Shown here piece after piece: positions 1 through 8,118 of a stretch of DNA of 52,871 nt. Under the pieces are notes generated by a model. The model saw only the letters and a program-made list of their open reading frames with translations. It searched no databases and was not told the DNA's origin. The first letter of the stretch is position 1. Every line of letters begins with the position of its first letter. Location of the stretch: positions 1-52,871 of the forward strand of contig JAHDIK010000019.1 in assembly GCA_020630795.1 (NCBI GenBank). The letters run 5' to 3'. The position numbers and the translations under genes are program-made. The DNA is from Colwellia sp. (lineage in GTDB: Bacteria; Pseudomonadota; Gammaproteobacteria; Enterobacterales; Alteromonadaceae).

Positions 1-56
1 GCTCGTGCCTCGCTATTTTAGGCCAACAATTTTAGCCCGTTATTTGGGCGTTATGC
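1..56 (+). repeat. Partial integron attC site (right half)
   Basis: The window opens inside an attC recombination site. The right-hand core site GTTATGC lies at 50-56, preceded by the inner arm with GCCAACA and a TTTGGGC stretch, which matches the right halves of the attC sites ending at 1089, 1517 and 2234. The left half lies outside the window. Confidence 0.75.
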
Positions 57-451
57 GGCATATTTGTTTTAGTGCTTTATTAGGTTTAGTTTCTTGTTTG
101 AATTCAGGCTTAGTGTCTAAAAATCCAAATCGACTAAGTTTGACGCCAAAGTAAACTTGTCGCTGCTCAATCAGGTTTTACTTATTCCTTAATCCCGTTT
201 TTAGTTTTGGTGCTTTGTTCATTAAATGTAGGAGTGCGGGCTTAAGTTGTTTGGTTTTGAAATTAAAGTATCGTTTAATCAAAAGGTTGGTTTACTTTTT
301 TAGTAATCAACTTAAACTGGTTAAGTATTAAATAAATCAGCAATTTGTTAAGTCATTTGAATTACCGCCTAACAAGTTGCTCAACAGGACTTTTACAGCT
401 TGCCTTTCGCTTCGCGATTTTGGGCAAACCGTAAAAGCCTATTAGCAAAGC
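50..451 (+). other. Integron cassette 1, no convincing gene
   Basis: This cassette lies between the partial attC at 1-56 and the R' of the attC at 367-458. Its first bases (GTTATGCGG) are nearly complementary to the bases just before its own attC (CCGCCTAAC), as expected of one cassette. The only ORF I see is a 33-codon frame at 53-154 whose ATG lies in the R' core; it encodes a short hydrophobic peptide and is probably not a gene. The rest of 155-366 holds nothing I recognise. It may be a non-coding cassette or carry a small RNA or promoter. Confidence 0.5.
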
Positions 452-458
452 GTTAGGC
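367..458 (+). repeat. Integron attC site
   Basis: The left core GCCTAAC (367-373) and right core GTTAGGC (452-458) are perfect inverted repeats. The inner part, with TTTTACAG...CCGTAAAA arms, differs from the other attC sites here, so this cassette probably came from a different host pool. Length is 92 bp. Confidence 0.85.
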
Positions 459-473
459 TTTCAAGGAAGTATT

Positions 474-986
474 GTGAAATATTTAATTTTGGTATTCATT
501 TTTGCATTATCATTTAATGTAAGTTCTAAACCTGTTGGTGAGTGTGATGGAACACCAGAAGATGCAATTATAAGTTTACCGTCACCTCTGCAAGAGTGGG
601 GGCAAATAGTTTGCACTCCTTATGGTCACATTATTTCAAATAAACAAGGTTACGTTTGGTCTAATGTCGGCTCATATAGCCCAGTAATGATTCCATCCCA
701 AATGGTACGTACTCAACCTAAAAAGACAGGTAATAGTTCATATTTTACATCAATCAAAATGACTCTGTTAAAAGGCAAAGAAGCTAAATCCTCAATCGAG
801 TTGTTTGAAACAGGTTTTGATAAATCAGGCACAACACCAAAAGTTTACTCTTTGTCGGTTACATCAATTTCAGGTAAAAAATTAGGTTTTAACTTTTTTG
901 ACTTTGGTGATTCACAATGGGGTATGTGGTGTAATAAAGAGTGTGATCCAAATTCTAAGTTTATGATTTTAAACATGGCTAAATAA
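474..986 (+). CDS. Hypothetical secreted protein, integron cassette 2
   Basis: This 170-residue protein starts at a GTG preceded by AAGGA six bases upstream. It has a clear N-terminal signal peptide (about residues 1-18, ending near VSSKP) and is therefore probably periplasmic. Four cysteines are visible: C24 and C47 near the start, and a C-N-K-E-C pair near the end, which suggests disulfide bonding in the periplasm. I recognise no family. The stop codon lies just before the R'' core of the next attC, so the whole cassette is essentially this one gene with no promoter of its own. Expression probably depends on an upstream cassette or integron promoter. Lineage-specific cassette proteins of unknown function are the rule in chromosomal integrons. 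Confidence 0.75.
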   Translation: MKYLILVFIFALSFNVSSKPVGECDGTPEDAIISLPSPLQEWGQIVCTPYGHIISNKQGYVWSNVGSYSPVMIPSQMVRTQPKKTGNSSYFTSIKMTLLKGKEAKSSIELFETGFDKSGTTPKVYSLSVTSISGKKLGFNFFDFGDSQWGMWCNKECDPNSKFMILNMAK

Positions 987-988
987 AA

Positions 989-1089
989 GCCTAACAAGTC
1001 ACTTAAGCGGGACTAAAAACAGTTGGCTAGTCTCACTTCGTTCGCTATTTTAGCCAACTATTTATTAGCCCCTTAGTGGGGCGTTAGCT
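989..1089 (+). repeat. Integron attC site
   Basis: The R'' core GCCTAAC (989-995) and R' core GTTAGCT (1083-1089) flank an inner hairpin with AGTTGGCT and AGCCAACT arms. The cassette starting at 452 (GTTAGGCTTT) is perfectly complementary to the bases preceding this site (AAAGCCTAAC), confirming the 452-1082 cassette boundary. Length is 101 bp. Confidence 0.9.
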
Positions 1090-1150
1090 ATTCATTCTTT
1101 CACGTTAAGCTTTTTAATATCAATCTAGGTTATAAGGATTTATTTCAAGT

Positions 1151-1402
1151 ATGTGGTTAATAATTCAAATAGCACTTGGAATCGCACTTGGATTTTGTAT
1201 TATCGTCTTTTGGCGAGAAATTTTGCATTATGGTATTAGAGGTCTTGCTGCTGTAATAGTCATTGCTCTTATTTGTGGTATTGCTTATTTTTCATATGAA
1301 AACTATGCCTATTATCAAAAAGAACTATGGAATATTCTTGGTTACCTGTCAGTAGCGTGTATCTGTGGTTCAATTATTTACTATTGGGTTAAAAATGATT
1401 AA
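1151..1402 (+). CDS. Small integral membrane protein, integron cassette 3
   Basis: This 83-residue protein is almost wholly hydrophobic, with three probable transmembrane segments (about residues 2-20, 29-47 and 61-78) joined by short loops; the sequence between the second and third is tyrosine-rich. I recognise no family. It is the only gene in its cassette and is followed directly by the next attC. Small multi-span membrane proteins are common integron cargo; some belong to toxin or phage-defence systems and others are uncharacterised, but nothing in this sequence decides between these roles. Confidence 0.65.
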   Translation: MWLIIQIALGIALGFCIIVFWREILHYGIRGLAAVIVIALICGIAYFSYENYAYYQKELWNILGYLSVACICGSIIYYWVKND

Positions 1403-1415
1403 TGACCCATAACAT

Positions 1416-1517
1416 AGCTAACAAGAAAATTAAGCGGGACTGCTAACAGTTGGCTCGGTTTCGCTCCGCTTCACATTTTAGCCAACAGTTAATCAGCCCC
1501 TTATTTGGGCGTTAGCC
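1416..1517 (+). repeat. Integron attC site
   Basis: The R'' core AGCTAAC (1416-1422) and R' core GTTAGCC (1511-1517) surround an AGTTGGCT/AGCCAACA hairpin. The cassette start at 1083 (GTTAGCTAT) is complementary to the bases before this site (ATAGCTAAC). Length is 102 bp, closely similar to the sites at 989 and 2135. Confidence 0.9.
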
Positions 1518-1585
1518 GTATAGTTGTAACTTTGAGTTCGTGTGGTACTATAGTGATACATTTTTCATTCTAAGTAGGTTTTATC

Positions 1586-1843
1586 ATGAGAGTTGAGCTC
1601 GTAACAACACTTAAACGTCAAGCGACTAAAATTTTGGCTGATCTCCATACTTCCAAAGAGCCCGTGTTAATTACTGAGCATGGTCAACCATCAGCTTATT
1701 TAGTTGATGTCGATGATTATGAGTTTATGCAACAGCGAATGGCTATTCTTGAAGGCGTAGCACGCGGTGAACAAGCCGTTGAAAATAGTGATATATTTTC
1801 AAATCAAGATGCTAAAGAGAAAATGAGCAAATGGCTGGAGTAA
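1586..1843 (+). CDS. Type II antitoxin, Phd/YefM family (integron cassette 4)
   Basis: This 85-residue protein has the Phd/YefM N-terminal layout: a short strand, a lysine/arginine-rich helix (residues 5-20), the PVLITEHGQPSAYLVDVDDYE core (residues 26-47), and a more variable C-terminal part that would bind and neutralise the toxin. The neighbouring toxin gene starts inside the end of this gene, with a 13-base overlap, which couples their translation. Proteins of this family normally repress their own promoter as a complex with the toxin; the AT-rich stretch at 1535-1565 upstream would be the place for that. Antitoxin identity is confident, exact subfamily less so. Confidence 0.88.
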   Translation: MRVELVTTLKRQATKILADLHTSKEPVLITEHGQPSAYLVDVDDYEFMQQRMAILEGVARGEQAVENSDIFSNQDAKEKMSKWLE

Positions 1844-2130
1844 TATGGACATCTTCAGCTCTTGATGATTTAAATGATATAGCTGAATACATTGCTTTAA
1901 GTAATATACCTGCGGCTAAAGAGTTGGTTCAAAAAGTTTTCGATAAAATATCAAGGTTAGAAAATCATCCTGAATCTGGTAAAAGGCCAAAGGAGTTAGT
2001 TAACTTAAATTATCGCGAAGTTAATGTTAATCCTTGTCGTATTTTCTATAAATTTGATAGTGACAAAGTATATATTTTGCATGTTATGCGACAAGAACGA
2101 GATCTGCGTAGGTTTCTTCTACAGAGCTAA
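1831..2130 (+). CDS. Type II toxin, ParE/RelE superfamily (integron cassette 4)
   Basis: This 99-residue protein has the RelE/ParE fold signature: WTSSALDDLNDIAEYIA at the N-terminus, a central GKRPKELVNLNYREV segment, PCRIFYKFD, and a C-terminal HVMRQERDLRRFL stretch. This arrangement fits the ParE branch, whose members poison DNA gyrase, better than the mRNA-cleaving RelE branch, but sequence alone does not settle the target. It overlaps the antitoxin gene by 13 bases. In chromosomal integrons such pairs are thought to stabilise the cassette array, because losing the cassette kills or arrests the cell. The stop codon sits just before the next attC core. Confidence 0.88.
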   Translation: MAGVIWTSSALDDLNDIAEYIALSNIPAAKELVQKVFDKISRLENHPESGKRPKELVNLNYREVNVNPCRIFYKFDSDKVYILHVMRQERDLRRFLLQS

Positions 2131-2134
2131 ATAC

Positions 2135-2234
2135 GGCTAACAAGTCGTTTAAAAGGACAATAAATAGTTGGCTTTTGCTCCTTCGTCGCTAATTTTAGCC
2201 AACTATTTTATTGCCTCTTAACGAGGCGTTATGT
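2135..2234 (+). repeat. Integron attC site, last of the array, interrupted by IS
   Basis: The R'' core GGCTAAC (2135-2141) complements the start of its cassette at 1511 (GTTAGCC). The hairpin arms AGTTGGCT/AGCCAACT match the other sites. The R' core should start GTTA at 2228-2231, but from 2232 on the sequence is the terminal repeat of an IS3-family element, so the core is truncated or replaced. Confidence 0.85.
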
Positions 2235-2247
2235 AGTGGTAACTTAA

Positions 2248-3457
<1,210 letters not shown>

Positions 3458-3659
3458 GTTGACCACTACACGTAATTTATTAAGTAAAAAAGATTGTTTT
3501 TTCCGATTTAAACGTTTGAAATAAAATTTGTTTTTTTATCATTAGCTGTGTATTTTTGTTGTGGTGTTTTATGTTTGCTTAGGTGTTCCGTGTTAAGCAA
3601 CCCGAGATCGCCAGCGTAACTAAAGTTTGTTACGTGGAAAATATTTTTAACTTTAAGGA

Positions 3660-4134
3660 ATAAAAAAGAAAATTTTAGCGATAGCATTATCAATGACGAT
3701 GATGTCAGGCTGTAAGTAAGTCTGATTATGCTGTTGCTATAAATAGTAACCCTGGCGGCTCTACATTTGTTATTACAAATAGGGCTGGGCAGAAAGTTGA
3801 AAGCGGAGTAACGCCTGCTACTGTAACATTAAAATCATCGGCAGGTTACTTTAAAGGCGAAACTTATACTGTAGCGTTAAAAAAAGAAGGTTTCACTGAG
3901 AAAACTTATACGTTTACTAGCTCTGTTGATGGTTGGTATTTCGGTAATATTTTACTTGGTGGCTTAATTGGGATGTTAATAGTCGACCCTGCAACAGGTG
4001 CAATGTACAACCTTCCTGATAGAGTTGATATTTCACTTGATGCAGATACCGCTCTTAATCCAACAGATTCATTAAATATTGCTACTATTGACTTGTTAAC
4101 TTTAGAGCAAAAAGAATTGTTAGTTAAAATCTAA
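3660..4134 (+). pseudogene. PEGA-like outer-membrane lipoprotein, broken
   Basis: Two reading frames join into one lipoprotein. The first (from about 3660) gives KKKILAIALSMTMMSGC, a signal peptide with lipobox MSGC. It then hits TAA at 3717-3719. Shifting by one base at the TGTAAGTAAG repeat gives GC-SKSDYAVAIN and an open frame to 4134. A single extra base therefore explains the break. The expected ATG is also missing: after the AAGGA Shine-Dalgarno the sequence reads ATAAAAAAG. The body resembles PEGA-type lipoproteins, with NSNPGGSTFVITN, GVTPATVTL, and a DGWYFGNILLGG...GMLIVDP hydrophobic segment. Two independent lesions argue for a true pseudogene. Confidence 0.75.
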
Positions 4135-4202
4135 AGACAAGGTTAGCCTCACAAACTAATACAAGCTTCAGTATATGAAACATAACGGATAGATTTTATA
4201 AA

Positions 4203-4922
4203 TTGAATACCGAACTTGTTTTGGGGCTTATTTCGTTTATTACTTCTGCGATAGCCGGAGTAATAGGTTTTGGTGGAGGAATGTTGCTTATCGCCATACT
4301 TCCTCTGTTTTTAAATCCTAGTTTGATTATTCCAATACATGGTATTACCCAGTTGGCGAGCAATTCGTCACGAATGTTGTTTTCATTAAAATTTGTTCAG
4401 TGGCGTCTCCTTCCTAAATTTCTTATTGGTTCTTTTATAGGTGTTTTTCTCTTTGGTTTTTTGTTAACGAATATTTCGACCGAATATATACCTATTGGTA
4501 TTGGGGGGGATATTATTCTTAACCTGTGGAACAAGCGCTTCGTTACTTTCATTAAAAAATATGAAAACTATTACTTAATCGGGTTATTACAAACGGGCTT
4601 GGGTTTGATTGTTGGCGCAACAGGGCCATTATCACTTGCGGTGTTAACAAAAGAATTGAAATCGAAAGATGAAATAATTGCGACAAGTTCAATGTTCATG
4701 ACGATTAGCCATTTAGCAAAAATCCCTGTTTTTATGGTGATTGGAGTAGCACTGTTAGAGTATACATATTTGCTAATTTGTATGGTTGTAGGTTCAGTTT
4801 TAGGATCGTTTGTTGGAAGTAAAGTTAGACTAGCGGTTAATAACGAAAAGTTAATATTATTTATTAAAATACTATTGACGATTATGGCGATTAACATGCT
4901 AGTAACGGCAGTTGTGAATTAA
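4203..4922 (+). CDS. TSUP-family (TauE/SafE) membrane permease
   Basis: This 239-residue integral membrane protein has about seven or eight hydrophobic helices and the two-half layout of the sulfite exporter TauE/SafE (TSUP) family, with a glycine-rich AGVIGFGGGML motif at the first helix (residues 18-28) and the related VGATGPLSLAVL in the second half (residues 138-149). Family members move sulfite, sulfonates or other small organic anions across the inner membrane; the substrate here cannot be read from sequence. The start is TTG because the only upstream in-frame ATG (4173 region) runs into a stop. The gene stands alone, 68 bases after the broken lipoprotein. Confidence 0.85.
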   Translation: MNTELVLGLISFITSAIAGVIGFGGGMLLIAILPLFLNPSLIIPIHGITQLASNSSRMLFSLKFVQWRLLPKFLIGSFIGVFLFGFLLTNISTEYIPIGIGGDIILNLWNKRFVTFIKKYENYYLIGLLQTGLGLIVGATGPLSLAVLTKELKSKDEIIATSSMFMTISHLAKIPVFMVIGVALLEYTYLLICMVVGSVLGSFVGSKVRLAVNNEKLILFIKILLTIMAINMLVTAVVN

Positions 4923-5004
4923 CGAATGTCTTTATTCGTTTGTTTTTGTGTGGGACTTTAGTTGGCTTAAAGTTACTGTCTTATTTGTTTAATTAAGGTT
5001 GAGT

Positions 5005-5679
5005 ATGCGTTTGTTGTTTATTCTTTTATCTCTATCACTATTGTTCGCTCCCATTCTTTCAATTGCGGGAAACGTTTATGAACACTTTCCTCAAACGATC
5101 GACGCTGACGGTAAGTATGTATTTTATTCTCATGGGCTAATTGTTGAAGGAACAAACCCTACACCCATTCACTCTCGATGGGGAACTTATGAATTTCCTC
5201 AGATTAAAGAAGCCTTATCAGATAAGCAATACAACTTAATTGCATACCATCGGCCTAAAGATACTAATCCAAAGTTGTTCGCTAACAAATTGGTAAAGGA
5301 TGTTCGTTACCTATTAAAAAAAGGTGTAAAGCCTAAAAATATAACGTTGGTCGGATTTTCTAGGGGAGGAGCAATCACAATTTTAGCATCCGACTTACTA
5401 GCGAATCAGAACATTAATTTTGTTATATTAGCTGGGTGTGGGCGCTATCTTGCCAAGAATCCTGGTTTAGTTTTGGTTGGAAATATATATTCGATATATG
5501 AAACGTCTGATAGTGTCGGCTCTTGTCAATTCTTAATCGATCGCAGTAAAAGCGTATCGAACTTTATTGAATTATCATTGAGTACAGGAAAAGAGCACGG
5601 GGCTTTTTATACTCCATTGTCAGAATGGATTACACCTGTAAAAAGTTGGGTTACGTCAAACTCAAATAGTCAGAATTAG
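5005..5679 (+). CDS. Secreted alpha/beta-hydrolase family protein
   Basis: This 224-residue protein starts at the ATG at 5005, with AAGG seven bases before it; a TTG six bases earlier is less likely. Residues 1-22 form a signal peptide ending near SIAG, so it acts in the periplasm or outside. The nucleophile elbow GFSRGG (about residues 121-126) sits in the usual strand-turn-helix setting (ITLVGFSRGGAITILASDLL), and EHGAFY near residue 199 could supply the catalytic histidine. YVFYSHGLIVEG near residue 40 could form the oxyanion region. The short length and lack of lid suggest a simple esterase-like enzyme; the substrate is unknown. It has no co-directional partner within operon distance. Confidence 0.75.
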   Translation: MRLLFILLSLSLLFAPILSIAGNVYEHFPQTIDADGKYVFYSHGLIVEGTNPTPIHSRWGTYEFPQIKEALSDKQYNLIAYHRPKDTNPKLFANKLVKDVRYLLKKGVKPKNITLVGFSRGGAITILASDLLANQNINFVILAGCGRYLAKNPGLVLVGNIYSIYETSDSVGSCQFLIDRSKSVSNFIELSLSTGKEHGAFYTPLSEWITPVKSWVTSNSNSQN

Positions 5680-5902
5680 AGTAAGTGAGTTTGGTTGATA
5701 TTAGATAAATTATATTTTTGTGTCTAAATAAACGTAATCAAGGACGTTAAAAATTTGAAAAGTGAAGTATAACTCAGAAGTGTTAAATCAATCTTAACTG
5801 TCTGACTTAACAATGTTAACGATTGTTTAATAGAATACCTGTCGTAGTTATGAAATCAGGAGTTGTTAATCTAGTCGAAAAATTTAAAGGCATGTAAATT
5901 AA

Positions 5903-6187
5903 ATGAAAAGAGTTATTACGTTAATGTTGCTCTTACTTGTGGTGAACTTATCAACCGCGATGGAAACCGAATCAAACATAAAAATATCTTGCGAAGACTA
6001 TAGTTGGAATGAGGTTTTAGCACTAGTACAACCTTATTTAGATGACACGTTATATGTCGCGTTAGTTATGCAAGGGCAAAGCGTTGAATATAATGCCTCG
6101 GAAGCAGCAATTCAGGCGTTATACAATTCGTTACCTGATAATATACAAAGAAAACTTAAAGCGATAATTGAGGCTAAGTGTTCGTAA
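5903..6187 (+). CDS. Small periplasmic protein of unknown function
   Basis: This 94-residue protein begins with a signal peptide (residues 1-19, MKRVITLMLLLLVVNLSTA), leaving a mature protein of about 75 residues with two cysteines (C30 in KISCEDYSW and the penultimate residue C93) that may form a disulfide bond. The remainder looks helical (AAIQALYNSLPDNIQRKLKA). I do not recognise the family. It is followed by a strong hairpin shared as a terminator with the convergent dodecin gene, so it forms a single-gene transcription unit. Confidence 0.6.
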   Translation: MKRVITLMLLLLVVNLSTAMETESNIKISCEDYSWNEVLALVQPYLDDTLYVALVMQGQSVEYNASEAAIQALYNSLPDNIQRKLKAIIEAKCS

Positions 6188-6205
6188 CGTTTTAGGGAGG
6201 ATTGC

Positions 6206-6235
6206 GAAAAAGCGCTACATATAGCGCTTTTAATT
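6206..6235. terminator. Bidirectional terminator between the small secreted protein gene and dodecin
   Basis: An AAAAAGCGCTA arm, a CAT loop and a TAGCGCTTTT arm lie between two convergent genes; A- and T-rich tails flank both sides. Confidence 0.8.
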
Positions 6236-6252
6236 ACGTTGTTTTTGTTTTA

Positions 6253-6456
6253 TTAATCTTCTAAAACAAACGTTATTTTTAATGTTACACGGTATGAATC
6301 TATCTTTCCGTTTTTAACCGATACTTCTTGGTCTTTCACCCATGCAGAGCGAATATTTTTAATTGTTTTATCAGCTCGCTTGATACCTTCAGCTACTGCA
6401 GCTTCAAAACTTGTTGTAGAACTTGCTGTGATTTCTGTAATTTTTGCAAAAGACAT
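6253..6456 (-). CDS. Dodecin (flavin-binding dodecameric storage protein)
   Basis: This 67-residue protein has the dodecin fold sequence: KITEITASSTTSFEAAVAEG, then IKRADKTIKNIRSAWVKDQE, and a C-terminal strand YRVTLKITFVLED. Dodecins assemble into hollow dodecamers that bind flavins (FMN, riboflavin or their breakdown products) and buffer free flavin in the cytoplasm; the tryptophan in SAWVKD is the residue that usually stacks on the flavin ring. I chose the ATG at 6456 because GGAG lies six bases before it; the in-frame ATG at 6468 would place that signal inside the gene. It is monocistronic. Confidence 0.92.
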   Translation of the reverse strand: MSFAKITEITASSTTSFEAAVAEGIKRADKTIKNIRSAWVKDQEVSVKNGKIDSYRVTLKITFVLED

Positions 6457-6633
6457 AATAATCTCCATTTATTTAATATTTATATTATTTTAATCAACAA
6501 ATTATCGATAATAATTTGTTGTGTATTATTTATACTCCTATGGTTGCCTATTTGCAATAAGGTTAATGAAATGTAATTTTTATGTATTTAAACGAATGAT
6601 GTTGATGGTGATTAGAGGTGAGTCGACGAGTGT

Positions 6634-6669
6634 GTAAAGCCTTAACAGAATAATCCTTAAGGCTTTACG
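6634..6669 (-). terminator. Terminator after the sugar-dehydrogenase-like gene
   Basis: A perfect 12-bp inverted repeat (GTAAAGCCTTAA / TTAAGGCTTTAC) with an 11-base loop lies directly downstream of the leftward gene ending at 6679. Confidence 0.6.
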
Positions 6670-6678
6670 TAGCTTTAA

Positions 6679-8118
6679 TTACAAAAGATTGTTTAGCGTG
6701 TAATAAACCTTAGTAACGCTTGGTTTTCTGTTTGATTGACTGACAAGTCCAGCAAAGTCCACCATAACCACTTTATCTGCGGTAAGAGGAATGTCTATTT
6801 CTATCGATTTTTTATCTTTTGATAGTGTCGATTTTGCAATATTTAATGATTTAACATTTTGTTTAGCTGAACCGTATGCTCCACTATATAAGTAGTTCCA
6901 TTCAGATACTTTTAAGTGCTTTTCTATTACCGATTTACTGCTTAAAGCCTCTGTAAAGTTTAGCTTAAACCCGTTTTTCGTAAGTTTCATATCCAGTAAT
7001 TCAAAAGGGTTGGTTCCATCCCATACGACTTTTTCTAATCCAAATGGTTTTCCACCTTGAGATCCCCAGCCGCGTGCAGTTTGGCCTACCCATAGTTGAC
7101 CTGAACTGTCGAAGTCTGCTCGAATGTTTCCGCTTTGAAAACCTCCAATAAAGTTAATTACAGCTCCTTGATATTGTCCTTTTACTTTTTCAAGAATTAC
7201 CCTGAATATGTTTGATTGTGTTTGATCTCCAATAAACATTTGCCCTTTAAAAGGGCCAAATTTTCCTTCACTCGTGTCCCACTCTGGATTGCCTGGAGAG
7301 TTTGCTACTTCAACATGAGGTATCCAAGCCGCAGGCTTCTCTCTCATCTCGTTTAACTCATCTTCAGATAACTTAAGAATTTTTTCGCGTGTAAAGTCAG
7401 GGTGATCAATTAAAGGAATAGGGTGTCCATAAAACTTATTCTCTTCTAGTAAATGTAATTTGGATGTTTCTACCCAATCACCTTGGTTGTCTGTAAAAAA
7501 CAATTCTCCTTGCGGACTAGCGCCAATACCTGCTGGTGATCTAAGCCCGTACGCGAACGGGGAAAACTCACCTTGTGGTGTTACTTTGTATGCCCAACCT
7601 CTATATCCACCAGAGCTTCCCATTGTTCCCATTGAGAACGCTTTTGGGGCGTTATGACTTAAGTTAAGCGTACCAATATAGTCACCATTATTAGTTTTTA
7701 CAGGGCCAAAATTAAATTCGTGGTAGTTGTCATGAAAATTCCAAGCGCCTGACAGCTGAACATATTCGTCTGCTACACCATCGTTATTTTTATCTATCAA
7801 CCGTGTTAGTTCAGGTTTTTGAGCTACCAGTATAGAGCCGTCATCGTCTATTAATAACCCTGTTGGCTCGTGTAGTCCGTCTGCAAATTTGGTCCATTTG
7901 TTTTGATAGAACTTCCATACTTCCCCTAAACGTGTCGCAACTACTACTTCTCCATTAGGCGCAGTGTCTAGCCCTGTAACATGAAATCGCACGTTTTTTG
8001 GTGTTTCTATCGTCTCTATTTTATACCCATCTGGGATGTATTTTTGAACAGCATTCACCGATCCAACTAAAGCTAAAGAGAGTGAAAGCGCAGTCAATAT
8101 TTTGTTATATGCGTTCAT
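6679..8118 (-). CDS. Periplasmic beta-propeller sugar/sorbosone dehydrogenase-like protein
   Basis: This 479-residue exported protein (signal peptide about residues 1-24) has the six-bladed propeller pattern of soluble glucose/sorbosone dehydrogenase-like proteins: LDTAPNGEVVVATRLGEVWKF, DGLHEPTGLLIDDDGSILVAQ, YGLRSPAGIGASPQGELFFTDNQGDW and later FDSSGQLWVGQTARGWGSQGG. The last ~110 residues form an Ig-like C-terminal extension. Many relatives use PQQ, but I cannot confirm PQQ-binding residues here. The ATG overlaps the stop of the upstream cytochrome gene (TAATG), so the two are translated together and the cytochrome is the likely electron acceptor. Substrate unknown; the divergent uronate operon suggests a sugar or sugar acid. 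Confidence 0.75.
   Translation of the reverse strand: MNAYNKILTALSLSLALVGSVNAVQKYIPDGYKIETIETPKNVRFHVTGLDTAPNGEVVVATRLGEVWKFYQNKWTKFADGLHEPTGLLIDDDGSILVAQKPELTRLIDKNNDGVADEYVQLSGAWNFHDNYHEFNFGPVKTNNGDYIGTLNLSHNAPKAFSMGTMGSSGGYRGWAYKVTPQGEFSPFAYGLRSPAGIGASPQGELFFTDNQGDWVETSKLHLLEENKFYGHPIPLIDHPDFTREKILKLSEDELNEMREKPAAWIPHVEVANSPGNPEWDTSEGKFGPFKGQMFIGDQTQSNIFRVILEKVKGQYQGAVINFIGGFQSGNIRADFDSSGQLWVGQTARGWGSQGGKPFGLEKVVWDGTNPFELLDMKLTKNGFKLNFTEALSSKSVIEKHLKVSEWNYLYSGAYGSAKQNVKSLNIAKSTLSKDKKSIEIDIPLTADKVVMVDFAGLVSQSNRKPSVTKVYYTLNNLL

Noticed and set aside
53..154. A 33-codon ORF starting inside the attC core of cassette 1
   Set aside because: It starts in the recombination core, has no Shine-Dalgarno of its own, and resembles chance ORFs often found at attC ends; kept only as a remark.
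3508..3693. A 61-residue minus-strand ORF between the IS and the broken lipoprotein
   Set aside because: It overlaps the promoter and signal-peptide region of the plus-strand lipoprotein pseudogene and has no recognisable family or ribosome-binding site.
4923..5000. A GTGGGACTTTAGTTGGCTTA stretch recalling the inner part of the attC sites
   Set aside because: No R'' or R' core flanks it and no inverted arms are found, so it is not an attC site.
7460..7657. Plus-strand ORF opposite the propeller gene, with others like it opposite the cytochrome and TonB genes
   Set aside because: These are shadow frames of long genes with clear domains on the other strand.
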